A stretch of 64,000 bases of DNA, from NCBI GenBank assembly GCA_900073065.1, contig FJOG01000024.1:593048-657047 (forward strand). The letters run 5' to 3'. Made by a program: the position numbers and the translations under genes. This document shows, piece by piece, positions 34,701 through 45,380 of this stretch; position 1 is the first letter of the stretch, and each line of letters begins with the position of its first letter. The DNA is from Phialocephala subalpina (lineage: Eukaryota > Ascomycota > Leotiomycetes > Helotiales > Mollisiaceae). The notes under the pieces are model-generated. The model searched no databases. It was not told the DNA's origin and saw only the letters and a list, made by a program, of their open reading frames with translations.

Positions 34701-34843
34701 TAGCATAGAGAACAGAAGTGGCTGGACTGCCTTACAACTAGTAGTACTCAATACTCAATACTTATGACGGTATAGAACAGCTCCTGGTAATACACGGGGC
34801 ACTTGAGCCAGAAGACTTTTATGGGCTCCAGGAACTGTTTTAA
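31743..34843 (+). pseudogene. STAND/NLR-like NACHT-ankyrin protein, decayed
   Basis: Exons 31743-32155, 32208-33176 and 33225 onward join in phase. The N-terminal domain (MADPLGTTASIIAIIQLSF) is of the fungal STAND N-terminal type. A coiled linker leads to a NACHT domain with Walker A GIPGAGKT (about 32578-32601) and Walker [11 protein letters not shown], where the usual acidic E is K. Family landmarks [18 protein letters not shown] and [10 protein letters not shown] follow. About eight ankyrin repeats fill 33925-34770. In-frame stops are TAG 33625, TAA 33736, TAA 33835, TAA 33859, TGA 34549, TAG 34624 and TAG 34639. A 7-bp duplication (CAATACT twice, 34749-34762) shifts the last segment, which ends at TAA 34843. 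Such proteins act in non-self recognition. This copy looks dead, though the first ~480 codons are open. Confidence 0.88.
34005..34700 (+). repeat. Near-identical ankyrin-coding DNA repeats
   Basis: Six to seven units of about 99-102 bp share long identical stretches such as CTACTAGACAAAGGCGCTGAGC. High identity between units is known for ankyrin, WD and TPR arrays of fungal NLRs undergoing unequal exchange. The array is GC-richer than its surroundings. Confidence 0.85.
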
Positions 34844-35469
34844 TAAAGCAGCATTTAAATTGTATGATATATATTTTTTTATAACTTTGATAAAGAGGGG
34901 CTTGGGGAAGCTGATGTTTATATATTATACTTGAGATGCTAAATGCTTCTAGTGATTTCTAAGGATACTAGATCACTCTATTTAGAAGATTCAAGAAGCT
35001 TCACTTTTACTCTTCGGGCCATGTAATTATAATGCTCTCTTTATACTTATCCCAGCGTGCTCTGATGTGTAATTCGAGGAGTAATCGATTTAAAGTTATC
35101 TGGTCCGAGCACAGGTGATCTGTGACAGGTAATACAATGCTCGGATGTCTCTATCATTTTGATTGCGCTAAAAAGCATCTTATTCTTCAATGTTTACAAA
35201 GAGCCAAAACTTGAGCCCAAACATCACTTTTGAATGTCTAATTTAATCAGGAACTAGACAATCAAATGCGGAGCGCGTAGTGCGACGCCGGGCACTCATC
35301 GAGGAAGTCTCTAAAGGTTCGATCGTGTCTTCTAATGAAGGCCCTTCACAGCTGGATAAGGAGTGTATGTGTTTGGGATCGATGCGCAAAAAATTCTTGG
35401 CATATTAGAAGGCTTACGGACGGATCCGGACAGCCCTAAGAGACCGGAAGTAGTTAAATTTCTTTCGTC
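34844..35469. other. AT-rich spacer right of the NACHT-ankyrin pseudogene
   Basis: No gene. AT-rich from 34850 to about 35260, then the right copy of the direct repeat (35267-35300) and the upstream region of the zinc-finger gene. Confidence 0.6.
35267..35300. repeat. 34-bp direct repeat, right copy
   Basis: Matches 31133-31166 at 30 of 34 positions, same orientation, four transition differences. Spacing between copies is 4.13 kb. Confidence 0.75.
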
Positions 35470-36154
35470 ATGGAAGAAATAATTTCTGGAATGCTCGTCT
35501 CGACTCCCCATGAACGAACACAGCTCGAAACCCTGTTGGAACGAATCACTCCTTACGAGATCCTTGACGATCGACCAATATCACTGTTCCAAGGCTCCAC
35601 ACAGGAAACTACGTCCTTCGAACCCCAGAACGCCGCGGGCAGTGGAAACTTCGGTACGCTCCAGGACCAAAATGCCTTTGGTGCAACATTCCCGAAGCCG
35701 ACATCACGACGACCCAAGGCCAACAACAGAGTGCCACTGGCAAGTGGATCATTAACGCCTCGCTCGCCTACCTTTGCTTGCCACTTTTTCAAAAAGGATC
35801 CCAAGAAGTACAATGGTTATGTGAGCCGCAAATACATGAATTGTATACATCCTCACATTCTAGAATCTGACCTCCATCGCCTTAAGTAAGTTCCTTATAC
35901 GCGGTCTCTCTATATACTAATTCGTAAATAGAGATCATTTCCGTAATCATCGAGTTCCCCAATGCAGTCGATGCTACTATTGCTTTGGGAATTCAGAGGC
36001 GTTGATGGAGCATCGGCGATCTCCAGCCCCTTGTATATCGGCATCCTCAGCAATCAAGGAAGGTATTGATGACAGCGAATGGGAGAGAATTTCACAAGTC
36101 GAAAAGAAACGAAAACGGGGCCGATTGCTTTTTCAAAAGTGGTATGATATTTGA
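35470..36154 (+). CDS. Fungal C2H2-type zinc-finger protein, probably truncated
   Basis: Two exons, 35470-35885 and 35932-36154 (46-nt intron with TACTAAT branch site), giving 212 aa. The middle carries the fungal pattern FACHFFKKDP, CIHPHILESDLHRLKDHFRNHR, then CSRCYYCFGNSEALMEH, which resembles two degenerate C2H2 fingers common in Leotiomycete and Sordariomycete proteins. The last residues KKRKRGRLLFQKWYDI meet a TGA at 36152. Immediately after it the same frame reads AILFLGIPAPATP, the usual continuation in this family (W then ILFPG), so the stop probably replaced a TGG. The gene is therefore likely a truncated or inactivated member. Function unknown; possibly DNA-binding. Confidence 0.65.
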
Positions 36155-37038
36155 GCAATACTTTTCCTTGGAATTCCAGCACCAGCGACGCCTTGTAAGT
36201 ATATTATGCTGTTCTTAAGCTACATCTGGCTAATGACAGTAAGGGAGTGAATAGGACTTTTTCAAAACAGGAATTTTTCCAATGAACGAACGTGAGTTTG
36301 AATGATCCCTTGAGTAAGGGATGTTTAGAAAGAGGTACTCAAGAAGTTTCTTACAAGTTGACGCACGGAATGTCATGGTCGCGATCCCAGAATAAGAGGC
36401 ATCGAGAGAGGTTGTTGGGGAAACCGAGCCTGGATTATTGGTTACATCCATTCTGAAGACTTGACGAAATAATTTATTGTCTGGAAAGGTGGGAAAGTTC
36501 AGGAGGAAAAGGTTCGGAGAAGGTACCTGAAGAAGAGTTCCGAGCTGCATGCAAATGGCTTGGCCAACAAGCTGAAGTTCTTGTGGCTGAATAGCTGAAA
36601 AAAAAAAGTTGAAACATTCTTGTAGTTTTTAGTAGCTTATGCACTTATCGAGCCACTTAAAAATACTGTATCTTCGAAATAATAATATTAACGAACTGAG
36701 AGAGGTAAGGGGGTATAGATCCACCTAGAAACATTGGTTTTGACCTCCATTATCTCCACGATGCTCGTTGCTTGACTGGGGTTTCGAGATATGTGCCCTA
36801 GGACCCCATATTTCACATTAGGATCTGGGCCCCCTGCACGGCCTGAAGAATAGTCGAGTTGAAGTAGAGAAAAGCGTGAGAAGTTTGGACTTCGAAGGAG
36901 AAAATAGGAGAGCCTTCATGAATGCCGGCTGGCAGTGCAGAGGCTTGTCAGCAGAGCGACATCGCCCACGCCCTTGACTTCTCACCGACACTCCTCCCTT
37001 GACTTCCCCTAAATGATTTTCTATTGAAAACCATCACC
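36155..37038. other. Spacer holding decayed 3' part of the zinc-finger gene and a promoter
   Basis: The first 150 bases look like decayed coding continuation of the previous gene (for example the frame FFKTGIFPMNEREFE near 36253-36304). The rest is AT-rich with no recognised gene. Confidence 0.45.
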
Positions 37039-38195
37039 ATGGCGAAGAATAAAATTGGGGAGGAAGCCTCCTTCCCACAATTTGGCGAGCTGCCGAAAGA
37101 AATCCGCCTCGCGATATGGGAAGCCGCAATTCCAGGTCCACGAGTTGTCGACCTCAGAGAGAGAGACATCTAAAGATCAATTACGAAGAGTTCAAGCAGC
37201 AAGTTCGAGATCGCAAAGCTGAAAGAGAGCAGAGAGCTAAAGAAGGAGACGAAGAACTCGTTGACGAGAAAGCCGCAGCGAAAGCCTTGAGGGAGGAGCC
37301 CTAGCTCAGCTATTAGAATCGCAAAGAAGATCAAGATGAGGATAGTGACGACGATGACAATGACGATGACGAAGAAGTCACACCCGACTTACATGATAAC
37401 GTCGGAGAGAAACGAGACGTGCACTTAATGTCTAGCTTCAAGTCCAGATGCCAGCTCCAAATGTTCTGTTTGCAAGTCGAGAATTCCACGAGGTTGCAAC
37501 CAAATTTTACGAGTGAGTCTTTGACACTATCGCTTCTCGTCCGGAAACGTGGTTCAACTTCCACCGAGACGTTTTGTACCTGCGTTACAACGTATTCAAC
37601 AGTGCACAGAAAGACACCTTTCACAGAAACTTCGACGACTTGATGTTCTACATCCCATACGTCTTCGACGAGAAGGAGCAATAACGAATCGAAAATCTCG
37701 TACTGTTGATGAATAAGAAAGGAATTCGAGATTGTGATGCAGAAAGTCTAGAAGAGCTTTTGGCTGGAATTCTATGTGCATTTAAAGGAGTCAAGACATT
37801 GCCTCTTGTTGCCAAACATGCTGGTGCATATCCAAAGAGCGGACACCGCAGCCAATTATCCTTGCACGATCCCATCAATACCGACTTTCTGGAAGTTCAT
37901 CACAGCTATGCATACAGCGACAAGAAGAACAGACAAGAGATGGAGACCATCCACGACATCCCCGAGCTAGACACGACTGGCTCCAAGTTGACCCGAAGAA
38001 CTTCAACGCCTCAGCGAAGAAGCAACAGAAGAGAGACCAACGGGATGGACAGTACCTAAAATTGAATATAAAATCGTGGTTCCTGCAACATACCAGCCGT
38101 TTCTTGACTGGATTGAAGAAAAGCGACTGGAGACAGCGGAGTGGAAAAGAGACCAGGAAGAATCGAAAAGGCTTGGAAACAAGCTCGAGCACTGA
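37039..38195 (+). pseudogene. 2EXR-domain protein gene, decayed
   Basis: Starts with FPQFGELPKEIRLAIWEAA and PGPRVVDL, the signature of the fungal 2EXR family. A frameshift follows at an AGAGAGAGAGA run (about 37155-37165), shifting to a frame with LKINYEEFKQQVRDRKAERE. Then a third frame carries VLFASREFHEVATKFYE, SRPETWFNFHRDVLYLRYN and IENLVLLMN. This last frame is cut by TAG 37433, TGA 37514 and TAA 37682, and a further shift near 38035 leads to PKIEYKIVVPATYQPFLDW. An acidic GAT/GAC-rich tract (37338-37375) encodes poly-Asp. Function of the family is unknown. Confidence 0.75.
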
Positions 38196-38693
38196 CTACG
38201 CGAGGGAAAGCGGTCAAGAAGACTATTCCTAAAGTCAAGAAGTAAACCTTCCTAACATTGTTCGCTGGGTGATTTTGTTGATGGTTTAACTACAGACGTA
38301 ACGTTCAATTTGGATGATGACTCGAGATGTGAGTACAAATATCGATAGAGACGTAGGACGAGGTATGCGAGAAGACTGGAAGCGACACTCTTGACATGGA
38401 AAGATGTATGACTGAAGCAGATTATACAGTAGGCACTACCTATAATCAGGGTCAAGAAAGAGATACAAGAACGGTCAAGATTCGGACACCAAATATCGTG
38501 TATTGATATGTGCAGTGACCACCGGTTCAACAACCAGAGAACGCCAGATCCCAAGTAATGTGCAATGTGATACCACCCAGTTCCCCAGCTTGCACATATC
38601 CCCGGTGCAGATCCAGCCTCCCTATAGTATTATACGTCCCTGAATGTAAGTGTGCCCCGTTTCCCAAACGCCGTTGCAAGTGACCGCAAAATT
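38196..38693. other. Convergent spacer before NSE4
   Basis: About 500 bases with no recognised gene; likely 3' regions. Confidence 0.5.
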
Positions 38694-40046
38694 CTAAGCA
38701 TACCATCCCTTCGCTGGTGCAGCATGTTCCTCTTCCACTCTATGCTTGATCATAGGCTCCTTGATATCGAATGCCTCGATCAGATCTTGCCATTCCCGCA
38801 TGTCTAATGCGAGTACAGCTTGATGCTTGGAATTGCTGTCTTTTCCACGCCCACCCTCACCTGCGCCCGACCTCGCTTCCGTCTCATCTACATAGAGTCA
38901 GTAGGTTGGCCAAGGATTCTGTGGAAGATACTCACTGAGATAAGGAAGGCCTCGATTGTCCACCGAAATTCCCAACTTTCCGTCTCGGATCAAGAAACTC
39001 ACGTAGAACATGTTTTCTATTGTTTGACCAAATGACCGTGGGTTGATGACGAACTTGAAGAGAGCGAGCCCTCCCTCCCTCGAGACGCCATATTCGTCCA
39101 TCAGCTCATCACATTCCTTGTCAGTCATATCGTCCCGGGTCCGATCTTCCACAGCTCTGATGGCATCTTGCTGTACTTTTTTCAGGCGGGCCATGATTTG
39201 TGTACATAGAGTAGTCAGATTGGCGTTCTCATTCTTCTCAATATCGCCGGCTTGAAGAACTTCAGGTCGTACTTCTTGAATATTCTTGTGCTGTAGGCGC
39301 TGTGTCCGTACTGTGACCGCTCGTACGCGCTTCTCCACAGAGAGAGGGCCGAGCAGGAAGCCAGGTACGGATGGTCGGGCGATATGCTTTACACAGGCGT
39401 GTCGTCCAAAGTATTCCCAATTCCAAGTCTCTCCATCGTCCTCGTCGTCACTATCTGCGCCATCTCTGTGATGTCGTTGGGTAGCAGTGGGTGCTTCATC
39501 TCCAGGTGCTCCTAGCCTCATGTATTGCTTGACTTTCATCAAAAAGTCTAAAATATCGATACCTTGCGCATTGTCACCAGAGATGAGGGCATTTGTCTTC
39601 TTCAGGGAGTAGTCTGCTGCGGTGACGAGCAGCCGGGAGTCGATTGTAGCATCCGACGTCTGCTTGACTTTGAGAGATAACTCGTTGGCCTTGCGGATCG
39701 TGTCGCGTAGTCCTGTCGACTTGGGAGCTAGGAACTCGGCGCGATTTTCCACCAAATTCTTGTTCAGATCGCGCAATCCTTTCCTCAATTTTCGGCGTTC
39801 CTCGATATTCTGGTCTGGGTCGTATTCCACCTCTGAGGTATCCTCCTCAATCTCGACTGTTTGTCTCCGTCGCGACCGGTCTCCGAATTGCTCTTGTTCC
39901 GCCGCCCTCTTCCTTGAATTCCCATCGCGTATTGAAGGCGCGCTTGGTGGTCCTATTGGTGCGCGACCTTTACCCTTATCGACCGCAGGCCGCGATGAAA
40001 GATTCTCTTTGTCTGAAGATACCGAGGCGGCAGGGGAAGGTGACAT
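38694..40046 (-). CDS. nse4: SMC5-SMC6 complex kleisin subunit Nse4
   Basis: Two exons, 40046-38936 and 38887-38694 (48-nt intron), giving 434 aa. Family landmarks are RRKLRKGLRDLNKNLVENR near the N-terminus, WNWEYFGRHACVKHIARPSV in the middle, and the C-terminal winged-helix kleisin motif ALFKFVINPRSFGQTIENMFYVSFLIRDGK followed by VLALDMREWQDLIEAFDI. Nse4 bridges the SMC5 and SMC6 heads in the complex that maintains chromosome integrity. The ATG at 40046 is the first in the main frame, but a second frame upstream (MARLAKMSESPAPGFGDDIYEASP, from 40159) looks like the true family N-terminus. Six G's at 40087-40092 separate the two frames. It is divergent from VPS34. Confidence 0.93.
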
Positions 40047-40557
40047 CGAAGTTTGCGTGATGTTGGTATTTCGTCGTGAACTTGGAGGGGGGAGGCTTCG
40101 TAAATGTCGTCGCCGAAGCCTGGCGCTGGGGATTCGGACATCTTCGCAAGTCGTGCCATTTTGATTTGAGCTGTTGGTTCAAATCAAAACGCGGTTTGAG
40201 GCCCGGTCGGTACCGCAACGCAGCCTGAAAGTGACGATAGCGGTTTGAGGACGCAGGTGGGTTGCTTCGACGCAGTCAAACACGGGGTCGCGATCGCGTA
40301 TTCTGACTCAAGACGAACGAGAGATTATTGAGTCGTTCGGTTTGGTTTACCCTTCATGTTTGTCGCGATAATGGTGGTTGAAGGAGTAATGAAATCGCGT
40401 GTTCGATAATATCTCAGGGAAGCGAGACCGCGACCTCGCGACGTGGTGGAGCTTGCTTCTCAGCGCACGGACCACATGATTGGTGGGTTAGGCCTGCACG
40501 GTGATGGAGCTTCCTCTGCACTTTCAAGACTGCAGCAGAACTTGGGGAAGATGGATC
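40047..40557. promoter_or_regulatory. Divergent region between NSE4 and VPS34
   Basis: 511 bases between the two chosen starts. The first 113 bases may in fact be Nse4 coding sequence in a shifted frame. No individual element is called. Confidence 0.5.
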
Positions 40558-43473
40558 ATGGAACCCTTTTCTTTTGCCAGCTCCGAAGCTGTGGCCATTC
40601 CGGTCAATATCAGAATGTGAGATCTCTTGCTCTTGCTGTACATTCATCACTAACATTTCCCATAGTGTCAGCCTTGAGGGAGAGCAGACGCCGATACCAT
40701 TCTCTACTCTGATCAAAAGACCGGATCTGCGTCATATTGGGTCTAATTTGAAGTGGGAACCCTCATATGCCTGGAAACCTATTGCTTATACTGTCTAGCC
40801 CTCACTCGGACCTCTATGTTACTGTTCAGCTCTGGGCAGATTCAAAGCCTCTGACTGTGCCTGTTCAGACGGCCTATAAACCCTTTCGCAATGAGAGAAA
40901 GTCGGTCTTACTTTTGGTCACAGCTCTGGAGCTATCTGCTGACGTATAGTAGATGGAATGAATGGCTCACCTTACCTATAAACTATTCGACTCTTCCTCT
41001 AAGCTCACAACTTGCGATCACATTATGGGATTTGTCGCCCACTGGAGGCGAAGGACGGCAAGGACATGCGATACCGTTTGGAGGAACTACTCTGCCGCTA
41101 TTTGACAAGGAGAACCAGCTGCAGAAGGGCCGGCAGAAATGCCACCTCCATCGACGCAAAGCCGCCGATGGCTTGGACAACTCCACAACTCCATCGACCC
41201 TACCGAAGGTGCGGCGCGGCAAGGGGAAAGAGACTGTGGAACCCGTTGATAAGGAAGCCGAGGAACTTGACAGACTAGAGAAGTTGTTCAAGAAGCATGA
41301 GATGGGAGAGATACCCAGGATAGAGTGGTTGGACCAGCTAGTGTTCCGTGGAGTGGAGAAACGAGGTCTGAAAGCTTCGAGCACATCTCTCAAAGCTCTG
41401 CAGAGAAGACGATCTCGAAAGAATGAAGAAGTAATGAACCTGGATGGGGCAAAAGAGGGACAGACGAATGGAGATAAGGAGGATAAAGAGCTCGAGGATG
41501 CCATAGAGGACGAAAGATTTACGCTCTATGTCGAGCTTCCGCGATTCGACTTCCCTATTGTGTTCGCAGATCACGAATATCCTCCGCCACCTATTTCCTC
41601 CTTGCAACACATGTCTGCGTCACAATCCAACATAATTCTGAAGCCACCTCCGGAAGTACATTATGGACCAGGTATTAATGGTCCTGGAGACCGAGATGAT
41701 CATGGATTTGGAGGTCGTCTTGTCAGAGTCTATGATCCCGAGGTTGGAGCCAGAGACAATCCGGCTGAAAGCAAGCATCGACGGCTGGTGAGAAGTCACA
41801 GGACAGGAGTTCTGGATCGGGATCTGAAACCCAACGCTAAAGTCCGAGATGAGCTGAATGGCATTATGGCGTATTCGCCTACACACTCTCTTTCTCCCGA
41901 AGAGAAGGATCTTGTTTGGAAGTTCCGACATCACTTGACTCGAGACAAGAGAGCTCTGACGAAGTTTGTGAAATCTGTCAACTGGCAAGATCAGAGCGAA
42001 TCGCGACAAGCGGTACAAATCTTAGCTAAATGGACTGAGGTGGACGTTGACGATGCTCTTGAGCTTCTTGGTCCTACCTTCGACAATGTGGCAGTCAGAG
42101 CTTATGCTGTTGACCGACTTCGAAAGGCGAACGATGATGAACTTTTGCTCTACCTCCTTCAGCTGGTACAGGCCCTCAAGTTTGAGCATATCTCACCGGA
42201 TTCTGCTCAGGACGCCACTCACGATTCGTCGCTCGCAAGATTTCTCATATCTCGAGCGACGAACAACTTCATGCTTGGCAACTATTTCCACTGGTATCTT
42301 ATGGTGGAATGCGACGATAAGAGCGCCGATCAAGGTGTTGAGTATCGAAAGTTGTTTGCGAAGGTCGAGTATGACTTCATGACCGAGCTTGTCAAGCTAC
42401 CGGGTGGTGTTGAAACTAGGAAAACGCTTTTACGACAGGCTGAACTCATCGCTGTTCTTTCCAAGATATCTATGGACACCAAAGCGTCTAAGGACACGAT
42501 ACCTAAGAAGACGGAGCGAGTGAAGCACTTCCTAGCAGATCCGAAAAACGAAATCATCGCCATCGATCCACCTCTACCTCTACCGCTTGACCCTTCAGTC
42601 ATGATCGTTGGTGTCGATCCAGCAGAGACCGCAGTCTTCAAATCGTCTCTGTGTCCGATTATGCTTACTTTCAAGACGTTGACAAGACAGAAATACCAGA
42701 TATTGTTCAAGACTGGAGATGATCTGAGGCAGGATCAATTGATTATCCAGATCATCACTCTAATGGACCAGTTGCTGCAGAAGGAGAACTTGGATCTGAA
42801 GCTGTCACCATACAAGATTTTGGCTACTGGTGCCACAGCTGGCGCTGCCCAGTTCGTTCCGTCGATGACCTTGCAAGGCATCGTCAACAAATACAGAGGC
42901 AACACCGTGCTAGCCTACCTCAAATACAACAACCCAGACGACAAAGCTCCTCTAGGCATACGGAAGGAAGCACTCGACATCTTCGTCAAATCCTGCGCTG
43001 GCTACTGCGTAATAACCTACCTCCTCGGCGTCGGCGACCGCCATCTCGACAACCTCCTCCTCGCCCCCGATGGACACTTCTTCCATGCCGACTTCGGATT
43101 CATCCTCGGCCGCGACCCGAAACCCTTTGCACCCCCCATGAAACTCTGCAAAGAAATGGTAGACGGCATGGGTGGATCCTCTTCTGAACAATACCGCCAA
43201 TTCAAACAATATTGTTTTACTGCCTACACCACTCTCCGGAAATCCTCGAATTTGATTCTCAATCTTTTTAGTCTGATGCAGCATGCTAATATTCCGGATA
43301 TTAAGTTGGAGCCGGATAAGGTGGTGTTGAAGGTTAAGGAGAGGTTTCATTTGGAGATGAGTGAGGAGGAGGCGATTAGGCATTTCGATGCGTTGATTGA
43401 GGATAGTAGTAATGCGATCTTTCCAGTAGTTATTGATAGGTTGCATAATGTTATGCAGGCTTGGAGGAGCTGA
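40558..43473 (+). CDS. vps34: Class III phosphatidylinositol 3-kinase Vps34
   Basis: Four exons, 40558-40616, 40666-40752, 40799-40900 and 40953-43473, giving 922 aa. The C2 domain is at the N-terminus (MEPFSFASSEAVAIPVNIRI, PHSDLYVTVQLWAD, WNEWLTLPINYSTLPLSSQL, ITLWDLSPTGGEG). The helical (PIK accessory) domain is around 320-540 and the kinase domain at 600-920. Catalytic-loop GDRHLDN has D778 and DFG is at 796-798. The C-terminus WR-S end (VMQAWRS) fits the family. Vps34 makes PI3P from PI for endosomal sorting and autophagy. The second intron uses a GTGGGA donor, weaker than usual. A frame beginning at 40891 misses the first three exons. Confidence 0.95.
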
Positions 43474-43695
43474 TGAAACACGGGTATCATGGGATTAGGT
43501 GGGATGGAAATAGGAGTCAAAGGCATTTTTGGTGATTGGGAAATGAATAGAGGTTTTAGTGATGAAATATACAATGTTTATTTTGCATCTGATTATTATC
43601 GTTTCATTATCTGAATACTGTGAGCTCGTAATGTCATAATGCTCATAATGCTTAACTCCATGCTTTCGTGATCGCATCCCAGAACAATATCCTGC

Positions 43696-45042
43696 TCACA
43701 TCTCAAGCATAGCCCTAATAGCAAAATACGCCCCAACAGCACCAACAGCCATGGCCAACGTAACACCCCCACCCTCTGCCGTCGTAGTGAAATACATTGT
43801 GAAACCCACAACAAGCTCCAAGATCCTCGCTCTATCCCTCTTACTCTTCCAATCGATATCCACTTCGAATGGTGGATGGAGTCTTGGGTCATCTCCTCCC
43901 TCTTCCAGCTCTTCTTCTGTTGGAGCAGGTATCTCTATCAAAGGGACTGAGATTTCTGCTGCTACAGCTCGATGGTCAGATGTTGGGAAGAGGGGTAAGG
44001 CGGTGTATTTCTCGACCCGGATTTCAGCGGACGGAGAGGTTCGTGAGAGCCAGCTCGGAATAGGGAGGTAGAGAATCCTATCGCACCAACTGGGCCATCG
44101 ATGTTTCGCCCATTTCCATTCTGTCAATTCCTCATCTGGAGTCAAAAACGGCTCTTTACTTGTGTATTTATATGTCGGTGGGAAAGTGACCGGCGCCTCC
44201 TTCAGTCCCTGCAATGTCCGTTTCGCAGCCATTTCTTGTGTCAACTGATCGCGTTCGAAAAGCGCAGAATAATGATTCGGCGAGCTAGCGTCATGATGTG
44301 GCTGTGGGAATGTTTCGATATGATCATTCGGAGCAGGGGAAATGGACGAGGTGCGATAATTCAAATCTCCAGCCACAAAAAGATGGCTCGTCGCTTTATA
44401 AATCCCCGCATCTCTCGCCGAGATACTCAGCAACGGTCTCTCTTCAGCACTCAAACTCGTCGTCGCTTTCCCACCCGTAGAAGAGAATACCAATCCCCTC
44501 ACAATATTCTTCCAATCCTCATTCCGACGCTTGACTTCCCATTCCATGGCCGCCAAATGCGCAGCTACGAATGTGAGTTCTGTGAACTTCCCTCCTTCTC
44601 CGTGGTATTTAAACCGTAGCCCAACAGCGCCTTTACTCCCCATTTCTGCAAGACCGACACCCACACCTCCGAATTCCATATCTTGTATGCATGAGGGATT
44701 TTTGGCGAATATCATGAGGCCTGTCATGCCTAGATTTCGTGCTGCGATTGGGTCGTAGATCGGGAGGTCGTCGGTCGCGTTCGAGTGCTTTCGAGCTCCT
44801 TTTTGGACGGCATGGTAGAAGCGGGTGAAGTAGGGGACGAGGAAGGATCCGCCGATTAGGCTGTGTGGTATGGGAGCGATTTCTTGGAGGGAGAGGATTA
44901 TGAGGTCGGGGAGCTTGGGGGAGGTGAGGCCAGTGAAGAGCTGGGAGGATACGGCGTCTATGTCGATGTAGGAACGGCCGCAGTTGAAGGTTACGAGGTA
45001 GAGGTTTAGGGCAGCCATGATGCTGCTTGTTGTTGAGTTCAT
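43696..45042 (-). CDS. Inositol-polyphosphate 5-phosphatase-like membrane protein
   Basis: Single exon, 448 aa. The endonuclease/exonuclease/phosphatase fold shows its signatures in order: LYLVTFNCGR, PDLIILSLQEIAP, MGSKGAVGLRF, FVAAHLAAMEWEVKRRN, LFVAGDLNYR, FPPTYKY, WPSWCDRILY and PTSDHRAVAAE. These are the metal- and phosphate-binding motifs of 5-phosphatases acting on phosphoinositides or inositol phosphates. A hydrophobic segment near the C-terminus (LELVVGFTMYFTTT, TLAMAVGAVGAYFAIRAML) suggests a tail anchor in an internal membrane. It lies downstream of VPS34, convergent, with 222 bases between stops. Exact substrate is not visible. Confidence 0.9.
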   Translation of the reverse strand: MNSTTSSIMAALNLYLVTFNCGRSYIDIDAVSSQLFTGLTSPKLPDLIILSLQEIAPIPHSLIGGSFLVPYFTRFYHAVQKGARKHSNATDDLPIYDPIAARNLGMTGLMIFAKNPSCIQDMEFGGVGVGLAEMGSKGAVGLRFKYHGEGGKFTELTFVAAHLAAMEWEVKRRNEDWKNIVRGLVFSSTGGKATTSLSAEERPLLSISARDAGIYKATSHLFVAGDLNYRTSSISPAPNDHIETFPQPHHDASSPNHYSALFERDQLTQEMAAKRTLQGLKEAPVTFPPTYKYTSKEPFLTPDEELTEWKWAKHRWPSWCDRILYLPIPSWLSRTSPSAEIRVEKYTALPLFPTSDHRAVAAEISVPLIEIPAPTEEELEEGGDDPRLHPPFEVDIDWKSKRDRARILELVVGFTMYFTTTAEGGGVTLAMAVGAVGAYFAIRAMLEM

Positions 45043-45380
45043 GGCATTGTGTGTTAGAAATTTGAAGAGCTTTGGTACTTAAGCTCAAGGAGCTCACGGG
45101 TTCAGGTCTTGTGCTGCGAGCTACGAGGCTAATCAAATTCGTGACGGGCGCTCGCTAAATTTTGAATTTTGGATCCTTCCCTTCACAACAACCGTGGAAG
45201 TTATCGCAGTGCTCCCAAATCTTGTCCAAGGATAGAATGACCTCAAAAGAACCACTGTACCAATTTTCAGCTTTTGAAAGCTTTAAATAGCGGTGATGAT
45301 AACAGAGATTGTTAGTAAAAGATTCTCGCTAAAATCGTCCGAGCGCCCATCCCTCTGTCTCTGTTCCGAAAGCTGATGAG
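45043..45380. other. Boundary between conserved genes and the repeat island
   Basis: 338 bases upstream of the phosphatase start; promoter of that gene, then the edge of the transposase remnant. No element called. Confidence 0.5.

Noticed and set aside
40891..40952. ATG at 40891 as the start of VPS34
   Set aside because: It would skip the C2-domain exons; three upstream exons with good splice sites restore the family N-terminus and the bases 40901-40952 are intronic.
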